From: Haladaptatus paucihalophilus DX253 | GTDB taxonomy: Archaea > Halobacteriota > Halobacteria > Halobacteriales > Haladaptataceae | Reading direction: 5' to 3' | Length of the DNA stretch: 64,000 nucleotides | NCBI RefSeq assembly: GCF_000376445.1 | Contig: NZ_AQXI01000001.1 | Location: forward strand, 900,962 to 964,961 | In this document: positions 7,100 to 17,125 of the stretch, piece by piece | How positions within the stretch are numbered: position 1 is the first letter of the stretch | How the letters are laid out: each line of letters opens with the position of its first letter | Notes under the pieces: model-generated | The model's input: only the letters and a program-made list of their open reading frames with translations | Databases searched by the model: none | Told to the model about the DNA's origin: nothing | Made by a program: the position numbers and the translations under genes

Positions 7100-9166
7100 A
7101 TGGATGAATACATACAGGACTTCATTCGTGAAAGCGAAGAGAACATAACGGAACTGAACAACTCGCTGCTCGAACTGGAGAACGACCCGAACGACGCGGA
7201 AGCGATGGATTCCATCTTCCGGACGGCGCACACGCTGAAAGGGAACTTCGCGGCGATGGGATTCCAGAACGGAAGCAACCTCGCACACGCCATCGAGGAC
7301 CTGTTGGACGAGATTCGACAGGGGCGGATGGACGTCACGCCGGAGATAATGGACCACGTGTTCGCTGGCGTGGACAAAATCGAGCTGATACTCGCCGAAA
7401 TCGAAGAGCACGGCGAGTCGAAAACCGACCCGAGCGCGACCATCGAGGACATCCGAAACACGTTGGAAACGGCAAACGAAGCGCCGGACGACGACGAGAC
7501 GGACGACGAAACGGCGACCGAGACGACGGCCGCCGAAGCGGCGCTCTCGCGGCTCGACGACCCCTCGGCGCTCGCAGACGTGGACGTCGTGTTCCACGCC
7601 GACGTGGAGATGCGCGACTCGCAGATGAAAGGCGTCGACGCGATGTTCGTGCTCGGCGAGGTGACGGAGCAACTCGAGCTCCTCGGTGCGGTGCCGTCCG
7701 TCGAAGCCATCAACGACGGAGACTACGACGACGGCTTCGACCTGTTCGTCACGGGTGGCGACGAGGAGAAAGCTAACGAAGTCGTCAACGGCGTCGGAAA
7801 GGTGGAAGCCGCCACCATCTCGGACGTGACCGACGACATCCCGGATGCGATTTCCGAGGCGGACGGAGCGGACGACGCCGATGAAACGGCGGATTCGGTC
7901 AGCGAATCCACGTCGGACCCCGACTCTGCCGACGATTCGGATGCGTCGGACGGTTCGAACGAATCTGATGCATCGAACGAATCCGACGCGTCCTCGGAAG
8001 CGGATACATCGACCACCAAAACGCAAGTGGACGAAATCCAGTCGATTCGCGTCGGCGTAGACCAGTTGGACGACCTCCACGGGTTGGTCGAACAACTCGT
8101 CACCAGTCGCATCAAACTCCGTCGATCGGTCGAACAGGGCGAACTCGGGAGCGCCTCGGACAATCTGGACGAACTCGACAAGATAACGACCAGCCTGCAG
8201 GATACGGTCATGGACATGCGGCTCGTGCCGCTCAAGAAAATCGTGGACAAGTTCCCGCGGTTGGTCCGGGACCTCGCACGCACGCAGGAGAAGGAGATCG
8301 ACTTCGAGATGGAGGGGAAGAGCATCGAACTCGACCGCACCATCCTGAACGAGATCAGCGACCCGCTCATGCACCTGCTTCGCAACGCGGTCGACCACGG
8401 CATCGAGACGCCGGACGAGCGTGAAGCGAACGGAAAGCCGCGGACCGGGACGGTTCATCTGCGCGGTAAACGGGAGCGCGACCGCGTTACCATCGAAGTG
8501 TCGGACGACGGCGCCGGTATCGACGCGGATGCCGTCCGAACGAAGGCGGTGAGCAAGGGTATCATGTCGCGCCAAGAAGCCGACGAGCTCTCGGACGAGG
8601 AGGTGTACGAACTCATCTTCCACGCCGGATTCTCGACGACCGACGAAATCACCGATGTGAGCGGTCGCGGCGTCGGCATGGACGTGGTGAGAAACACCAT
8701 CAAACGGCTCGACGGCGACATCAGCGTCGAGAGCGAACTCGGGGACGGCACGACGATAAGCCTCTCGCTCCCCGTTACGGTCGCCATCGTCAAGGTGTTG
8801 TTCGTGGAGTCAGGTGAGGAGGAGTACGGAATCCCCATCAAGAACGTGGACGAGATACGGCGGATGGGCGAAGTACAACACATCGAAGGCGAGGAGGTCA
8901 TCACCCACGACGATACGGTATATCCGCTCATTCGACTCGGGCGGGCGCTCGACGTTCCCGGCGAGACCAAAAACGGGGACGGCATGCTCGTCCGCGTCAA
9001 CGAGTCGGAGCGACAGGTGGCGATTCATTGCGATGCGGTGAGCAGACAGGAGGAAGTCGTCGTCAAACCGTTCGAGGGAATCCTGTCCGGCATTCCGGGC
9101 CTCTCGGGCGCGGCGGTGCTCGGCGAAGGTGACGTGGTGACCATCCTCGACGTGGAGAGTCTTTAA
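7100..9166 (+). CDS. cheA: CheA chemotaxis histidine kinase
   Basis: 688 residues. The P1 Hpt domain has phospho-histidine H44 (RTAHTLKGNF). A P2-like CheY/CheB-docking region follows around 150-250. Then comes an acidic S/D/E-rich linker of about 50 residues (SESTSDPDSADD...), the P3 dimerisation helices (VDQLDDLHGLVEQLV), the P4 ATPase with N box LRNAVDHGIETPDER and G boxes DDGAGID and GRGVGMD, and the P5 CheW-like domain at the C-terminus. It phosphorylates CheY and CheB under transducer control. It starts 6 bp after cheB and its TAA overlaps the next ATG (TAATG). Confidence 0.97.
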   Translation: MDEYIQDFIRESEENITELNNSLLELENDPNDAEAMDSIFRTAHTLKGNFAAMGFQNGSNLAHAIEDLLDEIRQGRMDVTPEIMDHVFAGVDKIELILAEIEEHGESKTDPSATIEDIRNTLETANEAPDDDETDDETATETTAAEAALSRLDDPSALADVDVVFHADVEMRDSQMKGVDAMFVLGEVTEQLELLGAVPSVEAINDGDYDDGFDLFVTGGDEEKANEVVNGVGKVEAATISDVTDDIPDAISEADGADDADETADSVSESTSDPDSADDSDASDGSNESDASNESDASSEADTSTTKTQVDEIQSIRVGVDQLDDLHGLVEQLVTSRIKLRRSVEQGELGSASDNLDELDKITTSLQDTVMDMRLVPLKKIVDKFPRLVRDLARTQEKEIDFEMEGKSIELDRTILNEISDPLMHLLRNAVDHGIETPDEREANGKPRTGTVHLRGKRERDRVTIEVSDDGAGIDADAVRTKAVSKGIMSRQEADELSDEEVYELIFHAGFSTTDEITDVSGRGVGMDVVRNTIKRLDGDISVESELGDGTTISLSLPVTVAIVKVLFVESGEEEYGIPIKNVDEIRRMGEVQHIEGEEVITHDDTVYPLIRLGRALDVPGETKNGDGMLVRVNESERQVAIHCDAVSRQEEVVVKPFEGILSGIPGLSGAAVLGEGDVVTILDVESL

Positions 9167-9762
9167 TGAGCTTGCAGATTGACATTCGGAAGTTGAGCCT
9201 GTTCAACAAGATGGCAAAGCAGGGTGCGAACACGGTGGCGAACCATCTCAGTCAGATGACGGGGATGGAGACGGAGATGGAGATAACGAAGACGAACTTC
9301 ATCGACATCCGCGACGTTCGCGCCCACATGGGCCACGAGAAACAGGTCGGCATCCACATCGAACTGGTCGAACAGCCCTACGGCTACATCCTGTTTCTCT
9401 TCTCCGTGGGAAGCGCAAAACAGCTTGCACACGGCATGATGGGAGGAATGGGAGAACCCGCGAAGAAGGGGTTCAGCGACATGGAGAAGTCCGCCGTTCA
9501 GGAGATCGGCAACATCATGACCAGCGGATTTATCGACGGGTGGGCGAACGTTCTCCAGACGACTATCGACTTTTCGACGCCGAAGTTCACCTACGGCCCG
9601 GCCAGCCGCACGGTCGAGGCGCTCGTCGGGCACCGCGACGACGACGTGGCGATGGTGCTCGACTCGCGTGTCCGAGTTCCCGACTCGAACGTCGAGGTGA
9701 AGGTGTACACGTTCCCCGAACTGGAGGACTTGGTTCGGATGATGCGGAAGATAGAGGTCTGA
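9166..9762 (+). CDS. cheC: CheC-family CheY-P phosphatase
   Basis: 198-residue CheC/CheX/FliY-type protein. The C-terminal active-site helix has the diagnostic E-x2-N-x22-P (EIGN ... FSTP), the arrangement that places an amide and an acid at the CheY phosphoryl group. The corresponding N-terminal half (FNKMAKQGANTVANHLSQMTGME) lacks a clear ExxN, so only one functional site is likely. CheC proteins also bind CheD and modulate adaptation; cheD lies two genes downstream. The start overlaps the cheA stop, and the next cheC gene follows with one base between. Confidence 0.93.
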   Translation: MSLQIDIRKLSLFNKMAKQGANTVANHLSQMTGMETEMEITKTNFIDIRDVRAHMGHEKQVGIHIELVEQPYGYILFLFSVGSAKQLAHGMMGGMGEPAKKGFSDMEKSAVQEIGNIMTSGFIDGWANVLQTTIDFSTPKFTYGPASRTVEALVGHRDDDVAMVLDSRVRVPDSNVEVKVYTFPELEDLVRMMRKIEV

Positions 9763-9763
9763 G

Positions 9764-10933
9764 ATGGAAGTGGACATCCGAAAGCTCGAAGCGGCAAACA
9801 GAATGGCACACGAGGGGGCGGAACGCGCGGCGTCGCACCTGTCCGCGATGACCGACATCGAGACGTCCGTGGACGTGACGCGAACGCACGTTCGCTCGGA
9901 TGCGACTGCGCTGGAACGTCAACAGTGTGTCGGCGTCGTCATCGAATTGGACGGCGGGCTACGTGGGCGCACCGCGTTTACGTTTCCCGCGGAAGCCGTC
10001 GAACGCGTGCGCGACGTTCTCGCGCCCGGAATGGAGGATATGGACGAGAGTCTGGTTCGAGAGCTCGGGAACGTGATGGCGGGTGGGTTCGTCGACGGAT
10101 GGGCGGACTACCTCGGAACCACCATCGACATCTCGCCGCCGACGTACGTGGACGGCGACCCGACGCTTCTCTTCGACGATGCGGACGAGACGTTCGTTTT
10201 CGCGAGTTCTATCGGGGCCGTGGACGAGTCCATCTCGTTCAGCGTCCACCTCTCGCCCGAAGTCGGGGAGTACGGCGAACTCCTCGGGGACGACGGGGAG
10301 ACGGTCTCCGTCGAAGACCTCTCTCATTTCGACGAGATGACACGCGGAGGTGCGACGACGGTCGCCGAGAACATCACCGCCATGACCGGCATCGAGACGA
10401 CGGTCGAAATCACGCACGTCAGTTTCGTTCCGGTCGAAGAGGTCCCGGAAGCGTTGGGTGACACGACGTACGTCGGCGTTGTCATCGAACTCGAAACGTC
10501 CCCCGGCGGATTCGTTCTGATTCTGTTCGACGAAACGTCGGCGCGCGACATCTCCGGTGCGCTGCTCCCCGGCGATGACGGCTTTTCGGACGGCGAGTTG
10601 AGCGAAACGGAGCAAAATGCCATCCAGGAACTCGGAAACATCATGGCGAGCAGCTTCATCGATGGGTGGGCGAACGCGCTCGAAACGACCATCGACATCT
10701 CGCCGCCGACGTTCGCCCACGACATGGGCAGCGCGATTGCGGACCCGTTGGTCGCCCAACTCGGCCAGAAACAGGAGTTCGCGTTCGTTTCCGATGCGAC
10801 CATCCGTGCCGCCAAGACGCCGTTCGACTGCTCGTTGTACGTGCTTCCCGACGAATCCGAACTCCGGGAAGTCCTCTCGTCGCTCGACGCCGACGCGACG
10901 TCGGAACGGAAAACGAACGCGGGACGATTATGA
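9764..10933 (+). CDS. cheC: double CheC (two CheC domains fused)
   Basis: 389 residues made of two complete CheC domains in tandem, about 1-190 and 190-380. Each begins with an amphipathic 'RKLEAANRMAHEGAERAASHL'-like or 'SHFDEMTRGGATTVAENI'-like helix followed by 'SAMTDIET' or 'TAMTGIET', and each has its own E-x2-N-x22-P site (ELGNVMAGGFVDGW... and ELGNIMASSFIDGW...). With the preceding cheC this gives three CheC units in a row, clearly from duplication. The fused form may act as an internal dimer. Its stop overlaps the cheD ATG (ATGA). Confidence 0.92.
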   Translation: MEVDIRKLEAANRMAHEGAERAASHLSAMTDIETSVDVTRTHVRSDATALERQQCVGVVIELDGGLRGRTAFTFPAEAVERVRDVLAPGMEDMDESLVRELGNVMAGGFVDGWADYLGTTIDISPPTYVDGDPTLLFDDADETFVFASSIGAVDESISFSVHLSPEVGEYGELLGDDGETVSVEDLSHFDEMTRGGATTVAENITAMTGIETTVEITHVSFVPVEEVPEALGDTTYVGVVIELETSPGGFVLILFDETSARDISGALLPGDDGFSDGELSETEQNAIQELGNIMASSFIDGWANALETTIDISPPTFAHDMGSAIADPLVAQLGQKQEFAFVSDATIRAAKTPFDCSLYVLPDESELREVLSSLDADATSERKTNAGRL

Positions 10934-11436
10934 AGGTGTATCGTAGCGACTCGAAGCGTGGGGGAAGTGGGCCGATAAAAGTCGGCGTGGCGGAGTACGT
11001 CGTGACGGAAGCGGAAACGCGACTGACGACGACCGGACTCGGCTCCTGTCTCGGAATCGCACTGTCCGAGCCGACCAGCGGAGTTGCGGGACTCGCCCAC
11101 GCAATGCTCCCGTCCACGGCCGAATCGGATGATAACGAAGCCAAGTTCGTCGACACAGCTATCAACAGAATGCTCACAGAGATGGAAGACGCGGGTGCAA
11201 ATATGGAGACGGTCGAAGCGAAAATCGCGGGCGGAAGCAACATGCTCGAACTATCAGGAATTGGAAGCGAGGTCGGGACGCGAAACGTCGAAGCGGCCGA
11301 GGCGTCGCTGGCCGATGAAAGAATTCCAATCGTCGGCGAAGATACCGGCGGGGACTACGGACGTTCGCTCGAATTCGACACGAGGACGGCGGTGCTCGTC
11401 GTGAAGAGCGCCCACCGAGGGGTGAAGCGAATTTGA
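10930..11436 (+). CDS. cheD: CheD transducer glutamine deamidase
   Basis: 168 residues from the ATG at 10930, chosen because it overlaps the cheC stop and removes an out-of-homology N-terminal stretch. Catalytic Cys40 is in GLGSCLGIAL and the partner His57 in GLAHAML, as expected for CheD. It deamidates receptor glutamines and is competed for by CheC and CheY-P, so its coupling to the two cheC genes is functionally sensible. The TGA at 11434-11436 overlaps the TTG start of cheR. Confidence 0.95.
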   Translation: MKVYRSDSKRGGSGPIKVGVAEYVVTEAETRLTTTGLGSCLGIALSEPTSGVAGLAHAMLPSTAESDDNEAKFVDTAINRMLTEMEDAGANMETVEAKIAGGSNMLELSGIGSEVGTRNVEAAEASLADERIPIVGEDTGGDYGRSLEFDTRTAVLVVKSAHRGVKRI

Positions 11437-12227
11437 GTTCGTTCGACACGTTGCTGTCGTTCATCGAGTCGGAACTCGGGTTTGCGACGAGCCATTACGA
11501 CACCTCGTATCTCGACAGACGGGTTTCCTCCCGGATGCGCCGGACCGACGTCGAGAAGTACGAACAGTATCGGGCGCTACTTGCGGACGACCCGGACGAG
11601 CGGGATGCGCTCCTCGATGCGCTTTCGGTCAACGTGACGAGCTTCCTCCGGAACCCGGACGTCTGGGAGGAAATCCGCGATGTCTTGCGCTCGCTCGCGG
11701 ACTCACACCGACAGGTGAAACTCTGGAGCGCGGCGTGTTCCGACGGACGGGAACCGTACTCGTTGGCGCTGCTCGCGCTCGTGGATTCCGATATCGATGC
11801 GACGAAAGTGCGAATAACGGCGACCGACATCGACCGAGAGGTGCTGGCGAAGGCACGGCGCGGTGTCTATCGGAGCACTCGAACGACCGATATCGCCGAA
11901 CAGCTCGAACCCCTGGACGGGTACGAGCAGTACGTCGAACGGGACGGGAACGAGTTTCGCGTCTCGAATCGAGTAAAGCGACTGGTCGATTTCGAGCGTC
12001 ACGACCTGATCCACGGCAGCTCGAAGTCGGATTTCGATTTCGTGTCCTGTCGAAACCTGTTCATCTACATCAACGCCGAGCACAAACTGCCGATGCTCCG
12101 AACCATCACGAACTCGCTTCGAACCGGCGGCTACCTCGTCATCGGAAAGACGGAGACGCTTCCAGAAGTATTGAAAAAAGAATATGAACCAGTAGACAAA
12201 CGTCTTAGAATATATCAGAAATCATAG
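11433..12227 (+). CDS. cheR: CheR chemotaxis protein methyltransferase
   Basis: 264 residues, starting at TTG 11433 which overlaps the cheD stop (TTGA). The N-terminal helical domain has a CheR pattern (SRMRRTDVEKYEQY ... NVTSFLRNPDVWEEI). The SAM-binding motif is LWSAACSDGREPYSLAL, and FDFVSCRNLFIYI is the second conserved block. It methylates transducer glutamates using S-adenosylmethionine. It is the last che gene of this run; an A/T-rich spacer of about 150 bp follows, so the archaellum genes probably have their own promoter. Confidence 0.95.
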   Translation: MSSFDTLLSFIESELGFATSHYDTSYLDRRVSSRMRRTDVEKYEQYRALLADDPDERDALLDALSVNVTSFLRNPDVWEEIRDVLRSLADSHRQVKLWSAACSDGREPYSLALLALVDSDIDATKVRITATDIDREVLAKARRGVYRSTRTTDIAEQLEPLDGYEQYVERDGNEFRVSNRVKRLVDFERHDLIHGSSKSDFDFVSCRNLFIYINAEHKLPMLRTITNSLRTGGYLVIGKTETLPEVLKKEYEPVDKRLRIYQKS

Positions 12228-12385
12228 CGTCTAGGTCGGCAAGTAATACTACCCGAAACGAGATTATTGCGACTTATAGGACGAATGCATCAAATTCTTC
12301 CTTTTAAATGTGCGATTTTCTTCATAGTATCAAATGTGATAACTCAGGCAGAAGATTAATGTGGTGACGTTCGGTGGTGTCCATA

Positions 12386-13669
12386 ATGAAACTTATAACT
12401 CTTGCTCCCCACTTCGCTCCGCTCCTGAGCGGGTCGGTTGCCATGGGTGCCATGGGAATCATGGACTTCATGGAGGACGACGAGAGTGCCGAGTCGGAGT
12501 CGGGCGGTGATGACCTGTTCGATGATGACCTCGGTGGCGACGACTTCGGCGACTTAGATGACGGCATGGACGGCGGTATGGACGATTGGGGTGGTGGCGG
12601 TGACGACGGGTTCGGAGACATGGGCGGTGGCGGGTCGACCCAAGAACTCGAAAATCGTCTCCAAGACCTCGAAAACGAGGTCGGCGACATCGCGTCCACC
12701 GTCAGCACCGTTCGGAGCGAAAACGAACAGATAAGCGAAAAAGTGGACGACGTAGAGGAGAACGTCCGCAAACTGCTCGAAATCTACGAGATGGTCACGC
12801 GCGGTGTCAACCCCTTCGTGGACGACGTGCCGAACGGCGGCCTCGGCGGTGACGCGTTCGGCGGCGGTGAGTCCGGCGGCTTCGGTCTGTTCGACGAAGA
12901 GGAAGAAGAAGCGGACGATGATCTGGACGATGACATCGCCGATGCCGACGCGGACAGTTTCTTCGACGACAGCTTCGACGACATCGAAGACGAGGAGATG
13001 GATGACATGGAAATGGACGATATGGGGATGGAGGAAAAAGAAGGCGACGGACAAGCGGGTGGTTCGACGTTCCAAGAACTCAAAGAGGAGTACGAATCCG
13101 GCGAGGCGGACTGGGCGGAGGAAGCCGATGCCGAACCCGACGACGCAGCGGAATCGGACATCGAGTTCGACGTCGAACCCGAACCGGCGCCGGAAGAGGA
13201 AGCGGCACTGGAGACGGCGCCGGAACCCGAGACGGGCGACTTCGAGTTCGAAGAACCCGCTCAGACCAACGAATCCCAAGCGGCGGAGACGACCGTGGAG
13301 ATGCGAAACGGCATGCAAAAGCCGTATCTCGCCACCCTTCCCGCGGGGTACATCGTCGATCTCGTCGTGATGGAGTGGTTGGAGTTCCTCGTCGAGGAGT
13401 TCGGGTCCGAAGACGCCGTTCGAACCATCGCCTACTACGAGGACATCGACTGGATAAGCGAACCTGTTAAAGAGCAACTACTCGCGTTCGTTCGCGGGAT
13501 TGCTGACGTGACGGATGTCGATACCGACGCGACTCCCGCCACTCTCGGCGTGGACGACCACATTCGGAGTCTCACCTTCATGAGCCAACTCACCGGAGAC
13601 GCAATCGAGCAGAAAGTCGTCGACCACTGTGCACAGATACGGGGAGAGGGCCATGGGCTTCAGCGTTAG
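12386..13669 (+). CDS. arlCE: ArlCE (FlaCE) archaellum switch-complex protein
   Basis: About 427 residues. The very acidic, glycine-rich N-terminal half contains a coiled coil (STQELENRLQDLENEVGDIAS, quoted in part) and repeated D/E tracts. The C-terminal FlaE-type domain starts near PYLATLPAGYIVDLVVMEWLEFLVEEFG. Haloarchaea carry this FlaC-FlaE fusion, part of the cytoplasmic ring that receives CheY-P through CheF. ATG 12386 was chosen because a TTAAT box lies 26-30 bp upstream; an in-frame GTG at 12374, or later ATGs near 12443-12452, are possible. It overlaps arlF by 17 bp. Confidence 0.88.
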   Translation: MKLITLAPHFAPLLSGSVAMGAMGIMDFMEDDESAESESGGDDLFDDDLGGDDFGDLDDGMDGGMDDWGGGGDDGFGDMGGGGSTQELENRLQDLENEVGDIASTVSTVRSENEQISEKVDDVEENVRKLLEIYEMVTRGVNPFVDDVPNGGLGGDAFGGGESGGFGLFDEEEEEADDDLDDDIADADADSFFDDSFDDIEDEEMDDMEMDDMGMEEKEGDGQAGGSTFQELKEEYESGEADWAEEADAEPDDAAESDIEFDVEPEPAPEEEAALETAPEPETGDFEFEEPAQTNESQAAETTVEMRNGMQKPYLATLPAGYIVDLVVMEWLEFLVEEFGSEDAVRTIAYYEDIDWISEPVKEQLLAFVRGIADVTDVDTDATPATLGVDDHIRSLTFMSQLTGDAIEQKVVDHCAQIRGEGHGLQR

Positions 13670-14084
13670 TGGTTCCACGGCCATCATTTTCCTGGCAATG
13701 TTCATCAGCTTCGGAATGATCTACTCGGCCGCCTACAACGGGTTCGAGCGGATCAACGACGCTCGAACAGACCACTCTGAGAACGTGCTCGACCAACAGA
13801 ACACCGCACTGAATATCACAACAGTGAACTATTCGGCAGGATACCTGAACATTACTGTGAACAATACCGGTTCGACCACGCTGGATATCAACGACACTGA
13901 CGTGTTGGTCGATGGCGTCTACCCCGATTCGGGGGCCATCGTGGCACGCGACGTTAACGGTGTCAACGATACGGAACTGTGGCTTCCCGGTGAGACCCTC
14001 CACTACCGAATCAACGTTTCGACGGGTCCAACCCGAGTGAAAGTCGTAACTGGACCAGGGCTCGCCGATACGGAGGCGGTCTGA
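13653..14084 (+). CDS. arlF: ArlF (FlaF) archaellum stator-associated protein
   Basis: 143 residues from ATG 13653. One N-terminal membrane helix (TAIIFLAMFISFGMIYSAAY), then a beta-sandwich ectodomain with several N-glycosylation sequons (for example NITT, NITV, NVST). ArlF and ArlG form the extracytoplasmic stator part that ArlF anchors to the S-layer. The start inside the end of arlCE is preferred over an upstream GTG at 13629 because the membrane helix then begins near the N-terminus. arlG follows immediately. Confidence 0.92.
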   Translation: MGFSVSGSTAIIFLAMFISFGMIYSAAYNGFERINDARTDHSENVLDQQNTALNITTVNYSAGYLNITVNNTGSTTLDINDTDVLVDGVYPDSGAIVARDVNGVNDTELWLPGETLHYRINVSTGPTRVKVVTGPGLADTEAV

Positions 14085-14543
14085 GTGGCGAGTGTCTCCA
14101 CGTCCCACCTCATCCTGTTCATCGCGAGCCTCATCATCGCGGCGAGCGTCGCGGGAACCTTCACGACGGGAATTCAGCGACTGTCGGGAGCGTTGGGCGA
14201 CAGAAGCTACGACGTCAGTCACGACGTTCGGACGGACATCGAAATAATCAGCGACCCTGGAAGCGGCGCAGTTTATAATGCCAGCGGAAATGAAAATATT
14301 ACCGTTCTAGTGAAGAATACAGGGGCAGAGAATTTAAAAGGGTCAAGCGACCAAATTGATATACTACTGGACGGGAAGTATCAATCGAATGTCTCGGTCC
14401 AAGTCGTAGACGGAAGCGACTGGGACGTCGGAAATGTGCTACGAGTTACAATCGGAAACGACGCGCCAATGGCGCCCAACGAGGACCATCGTGTGAAGAT
14501 GGTCGTCAACGGCGACTCGGAGGTGTTGGAGTTTAGAACATGA
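14085..14543 (+). CDS. arlG: ArlG (FlaG) archaellum stator protein
   Basis: 152 residues, GTG start directly after the arlF TGA. N-terminal archaellin-like helix ([19 protein letters not shown]), then a beta domain ([12 protein letters not shown] ... [11 protein letters not shown]). In known archaella ArlG forms filaments capped by ArlF in the pseudo-periplasm. The stop overlaps the arlH ATG (ATGA). Around 14270-14345 the gene is locally A/T-richer than its neighbours. Confidence 0.92.
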   Translation: MASVSTSHLILFIASLIIAASVAGTFTTGIQRLSGALGDRSYDVSHDVRTDIEIISDPGSGAVYNASGNENITVLVKNTGAENLKGSSDQIDILLDGKYQSNVSVQVVDGSDWDVGNVLRVTIGNDAPMAPNEDHRVKMVVNGDSEVLEFRT

Positions 14544-15307
14544 GTTCAAATAATCTCTACTCGCTCGGCCTGCAAGACCACGACCGTCTGAACAACGAAC
14601 TCGGCGGTGGAATCCCACGCGGCTCTATCGTGCTCATCGAAGGCGACTACGGTGCCGGAAAGAGCGCCATGAGCCAGCGGTTCAGCTACGGATTATGTGA
14701 GACGGACCACAGCGTAACGCTGCTCTCGACGGAGCTAACGATTCGTGGGTTTATCGACCAGATGCACTCGCTTTCCTACGGCGTCGAAGAACACCTGCTG
14801 AACGAGCGGCTGTTGTTCCTCCACGCCGACGTGGACTCCGGCACTCGTCAGATCACCGCACCCACGGACGACGCTGACGACGGCCAGCGAAAGGAACTCC
14901 TGAATCGTCTGATGCAGGCGGAGGCGATGTGGAAGGCCGATGTCGTCATCATCGACACGTTCGATGCGATTCTCCGCAACGACCCGACCTTCGAGGCGTT
15001 GGTTCGCCAGAACGAGGAACGACAGGCGGCGCTCGAAATCATCTCGTTCTTCCGAGACCTCGTGACGCAAGGGAAAGTTGTCGTCCTGACGGTCGACCCA
15101 TCGACGGTCGACGAGGATGCCATCGGCCCGTTCCGTGCCATCGCGGACGTGTTCATGGAGCTGCAGATGGTCGAAGTCGGAAACGACGTCCGTCGGAACA
15201 TCTCCGTGAAGCGGTTCGCCGGAATGGGTGAACAGGTGGGTGACAGCATCGGGTACTCGGTTCGCGCCGACGCTGGTATCGTCATCGAGAGCCGTAGCGT
15301 CGCCTAA
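14540..15307 (+). CDS. arlH: ArlH (FlaH) KaiC-like ATP-binding protein
   Basis: 255 residues, RecA/KaiC-like fold. The Walker A motif is GDYGAGKS at 35-42, and the Walker B region is [14 protein letters not shown], with the aspartate after the hydrophobic strand. ArlH is the nucleotide-dependent partner of ArlI at the base of the archaellum motor and is regulated by ATP binding and autophosphorylation in other archaea. The start overlaps arlG (ATGA); arlI begins two bases after its stop. Confidence 0.95.
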   Translation: MSSNNLYSLGLQDHDRLNNELGGGIPRGSIVLIEGDYGAGKSAMSQRFSYGLCETDHSVTLLSTELTIRGFIDQMHSLSYGVEEHLLNERLLFLHADVDSGTRQITAPTDDADDGQRKELLNRLMQAEAMWKADVVIIDTFDAILRNDPTFEALVRQNEERQAALEIISFFRDLVTQGKVVVLTVDPSTVDEDAIGPFRAIADVFMELQMVEVGNDVRRNISVKRFAGMGEQVGDSIGYSVRADAGIVIESRSVA

Positions 15308-15309
15308 AA

Positions 15310-17124
15310 ATGACCGAACACGGGACCACCCAAATCGAAGGCGAACTCCGCGAGGTCGCCATGCGCCGCCCACACCTCCGCGACTACTTGAAGCGCTTCA
15401 AGCAGTTTACGGGTGAGTTCCCGAAACTCATCGAAGAGCCGTCGGGAGAGTGGGAGGCGGATAAACCGAACGTCATCTACTCGGCGGGCGGTCCCATCTA
15501 CTGCCACATCTACGGCGACATCGGTCGGGATACGAAATACTACGCCATCGAACCGGACCTGAGCGACACCGAACAGGAGTTGTTCTGGAACGTTCGGAGC
15601 AAAATTTTGGAAAAGAGCGTCACCAAACCCGCCCCCGAGAGCGAGTCCGAGTACGACGACAGAATCGAGGAACTCCTGCAGGATACGGTTCGAATCGGCG
15701 AGGGAAACGACAGCATCTCGGCGCGCATCGGGAACTTCTCGCCGAAGAGCCTTCAGAAACGGATTCAAAGCGTCTCCCCCCAAGACCTCGCACGGCGAGT
15801 CAGTAGCATCTCCTACGGGGACGTACGGGCGGGCATCCAGTTGCTGCGCGAAAACGACGTCGTAGAGGAGCTAATGAGCTTCTCCGGCGTCGGGAGGTAC
15901 CAGGTTTCGGACCAAACGTACGAGAACATCCGCTATCGGCTGAATCGGGATATCGTTGGGTTCGGACCGTTGGAACCCATCATGCGCGACCCGTCGAACG
16001 AGGACATTCACGTCATCGGCCCGCACGAGACGTACGTGGACCACGGCACCTACGGCATGCTCGGGACCACCGTGGACTTCGGAACGAACGACCGGTTCGA
16101 CAACTGGCTCCGAAACATGGGCGAGCGAATCGGTGACCCCGTGTCCGACTCCGACCCCATCGTCGACTCGACGCTCCCCGACGGGTCGCGTATCAACATC
16201 ATCTACAGCGACGACGTGAGTATCAAGGGGCCGAGCCTCACCATCCGTCAGAGCGAAGGGACGCCCCTCTCGGTCGCACAGATTACGAAGTGGGGCACGC
16301 TGTCGCCGCAACTCGCCGCGTATCTCTGGCTCTGTCTGGAGAACGAACAGACGGTGTTCGTCGTCGGGGAAACGGCGTCGGGAAAGACGACGACGCTCAA
16401 CTGCGTCCTGTCGTTTATCCCCCGCGACAGCAAGATATACACTGCGGAGGACACCGCCGAAGTCCTGCCGCCACACAACACGTGGCAGCAACTCCTCACG
16501 CGCGAGGGGAAAAGCGAAGCCAGTGCCGACGTGGACATGTTCGACCTCGTAGCCGCCGCGCTTCGTTCTCGCCCCGACTACATCATCGTCGGGGAGGTTC
16601 GTGGTGCCGAGGGACGCATGGCGTTTCAGGCGGCACAGACCGGTCACCCGGTGATGCTCACCTTCCACGCGAGCGACATCGTTTCCATGATTCAGCGGTT
16701 TACCGGCGACCCCATCAACGTCCCGGAGACATTCATGGACAACGCCGACGTGGCGCTGTTCCAGAACCGGGTCAAGCAGGGCGATAAGGTCCTGCGCCGC
16801 GTGACGAGCGTGCAGGAAATCGAGGGGTATTCGAAGGACATGGGCGGCGTGGTGACGCGCCAAGCGTTCTACTGGGACCCCGTTGAGGACGAAATCGTCT
16901 TCCAGGGGATGAACAACTCCTACGTACTGGAAGAACAGATAGCGACGCTCCTCGGTTACAAGAACACCCGCGACATCTACCAAGACCTCGATTTCCGGGC
17001 GCAGATTATGGAGCGGATGATAGAAGAAAACATCCTCGGCTACCACGAGGTGAACGAAGTCATCGAGGCCTTCCAGCGCGATGGCGTCGATGGGCTTCCG
17101 TTCAACGTTCATCGGTCGATCTGA
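15310..17124 (+). CDS. arlI: ArlI (FlaI) archaellum motor ATPase
   Basis: 604-residue secretion-type hexameric ATPase (GspE/PilB superfamily). Walker A GETASGKT is at 353-360, Walker B is in PDYIIVGEVRG, and an Asp/His box region is seen in SKIYTAEDTAEVLPPHNTW and HPVMLTFHASD. The haloarchaeal form carries a longer N-terminal domain than crenarchaeal ArlI, as here (about 200 residues before the conserved core). It powers both assembly and rotation of the archaellum. arlJ follows with one base between. Confidence 0.96.
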   Translation: MTEHGTTQIEGELREVAMRRPHLRDYLKRFKQFTGEFPKLIEEPSGEWEADKPNVIYSAGGPIYCHIYGDIGRDTKYYAIEPDLSDTEQELFWNVRSKILEKSVTKPAPESESEYDDRIEELLQDTVRIGEGNDSISARIGNFSPKSLQKRIQSVSPQDLARRVSSISYGDVRAGIQLLRENDVVEELMSFSGVGRYQVSDQTYENIRYRLNRDIVGFGPLEPIMRDPSNEDIHVIGPHETYVDHGTYGMLGTTVDFGTNDRFDNWLRNMGERIGDPVSDSDPIVDSTLPDGSRINIIYSDDVSIKGPSLTIRQSEGTPLSVAQITKWGTLSPQLAAYLWLCLENEQTVFVVGETASGKTTTLNCVLSFIPRDSKIYTAEDTAEVLPPHNTWQQLLTREGKSEASADVDMFDLVAAALRSRPDYIIVGEVRGAEGRMAFQAAQTGHPVMLTFHASDIVSMIQRFTGDPINVPETFMDNADVALFQNRVKQGDKVLRRVTSVQEIEGYSKDMGGVVTRQAFYWDPVEDEIVFQGMNNSYVLEEQIATLLGYKNTRDIYQDLDFRAQIMERMIEENILGYHEVNEVIEAFQRDGVDGLPFNVHRSI

Positions 17125-17125
17125 T

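Noticed and set aside
6011-8623. 870-codon minus-strand open frame
   Set aside because: It is the complement of cheB and cheA, arginine/valine/histidine-rich with no motif; an effect of G/C-ending codons.
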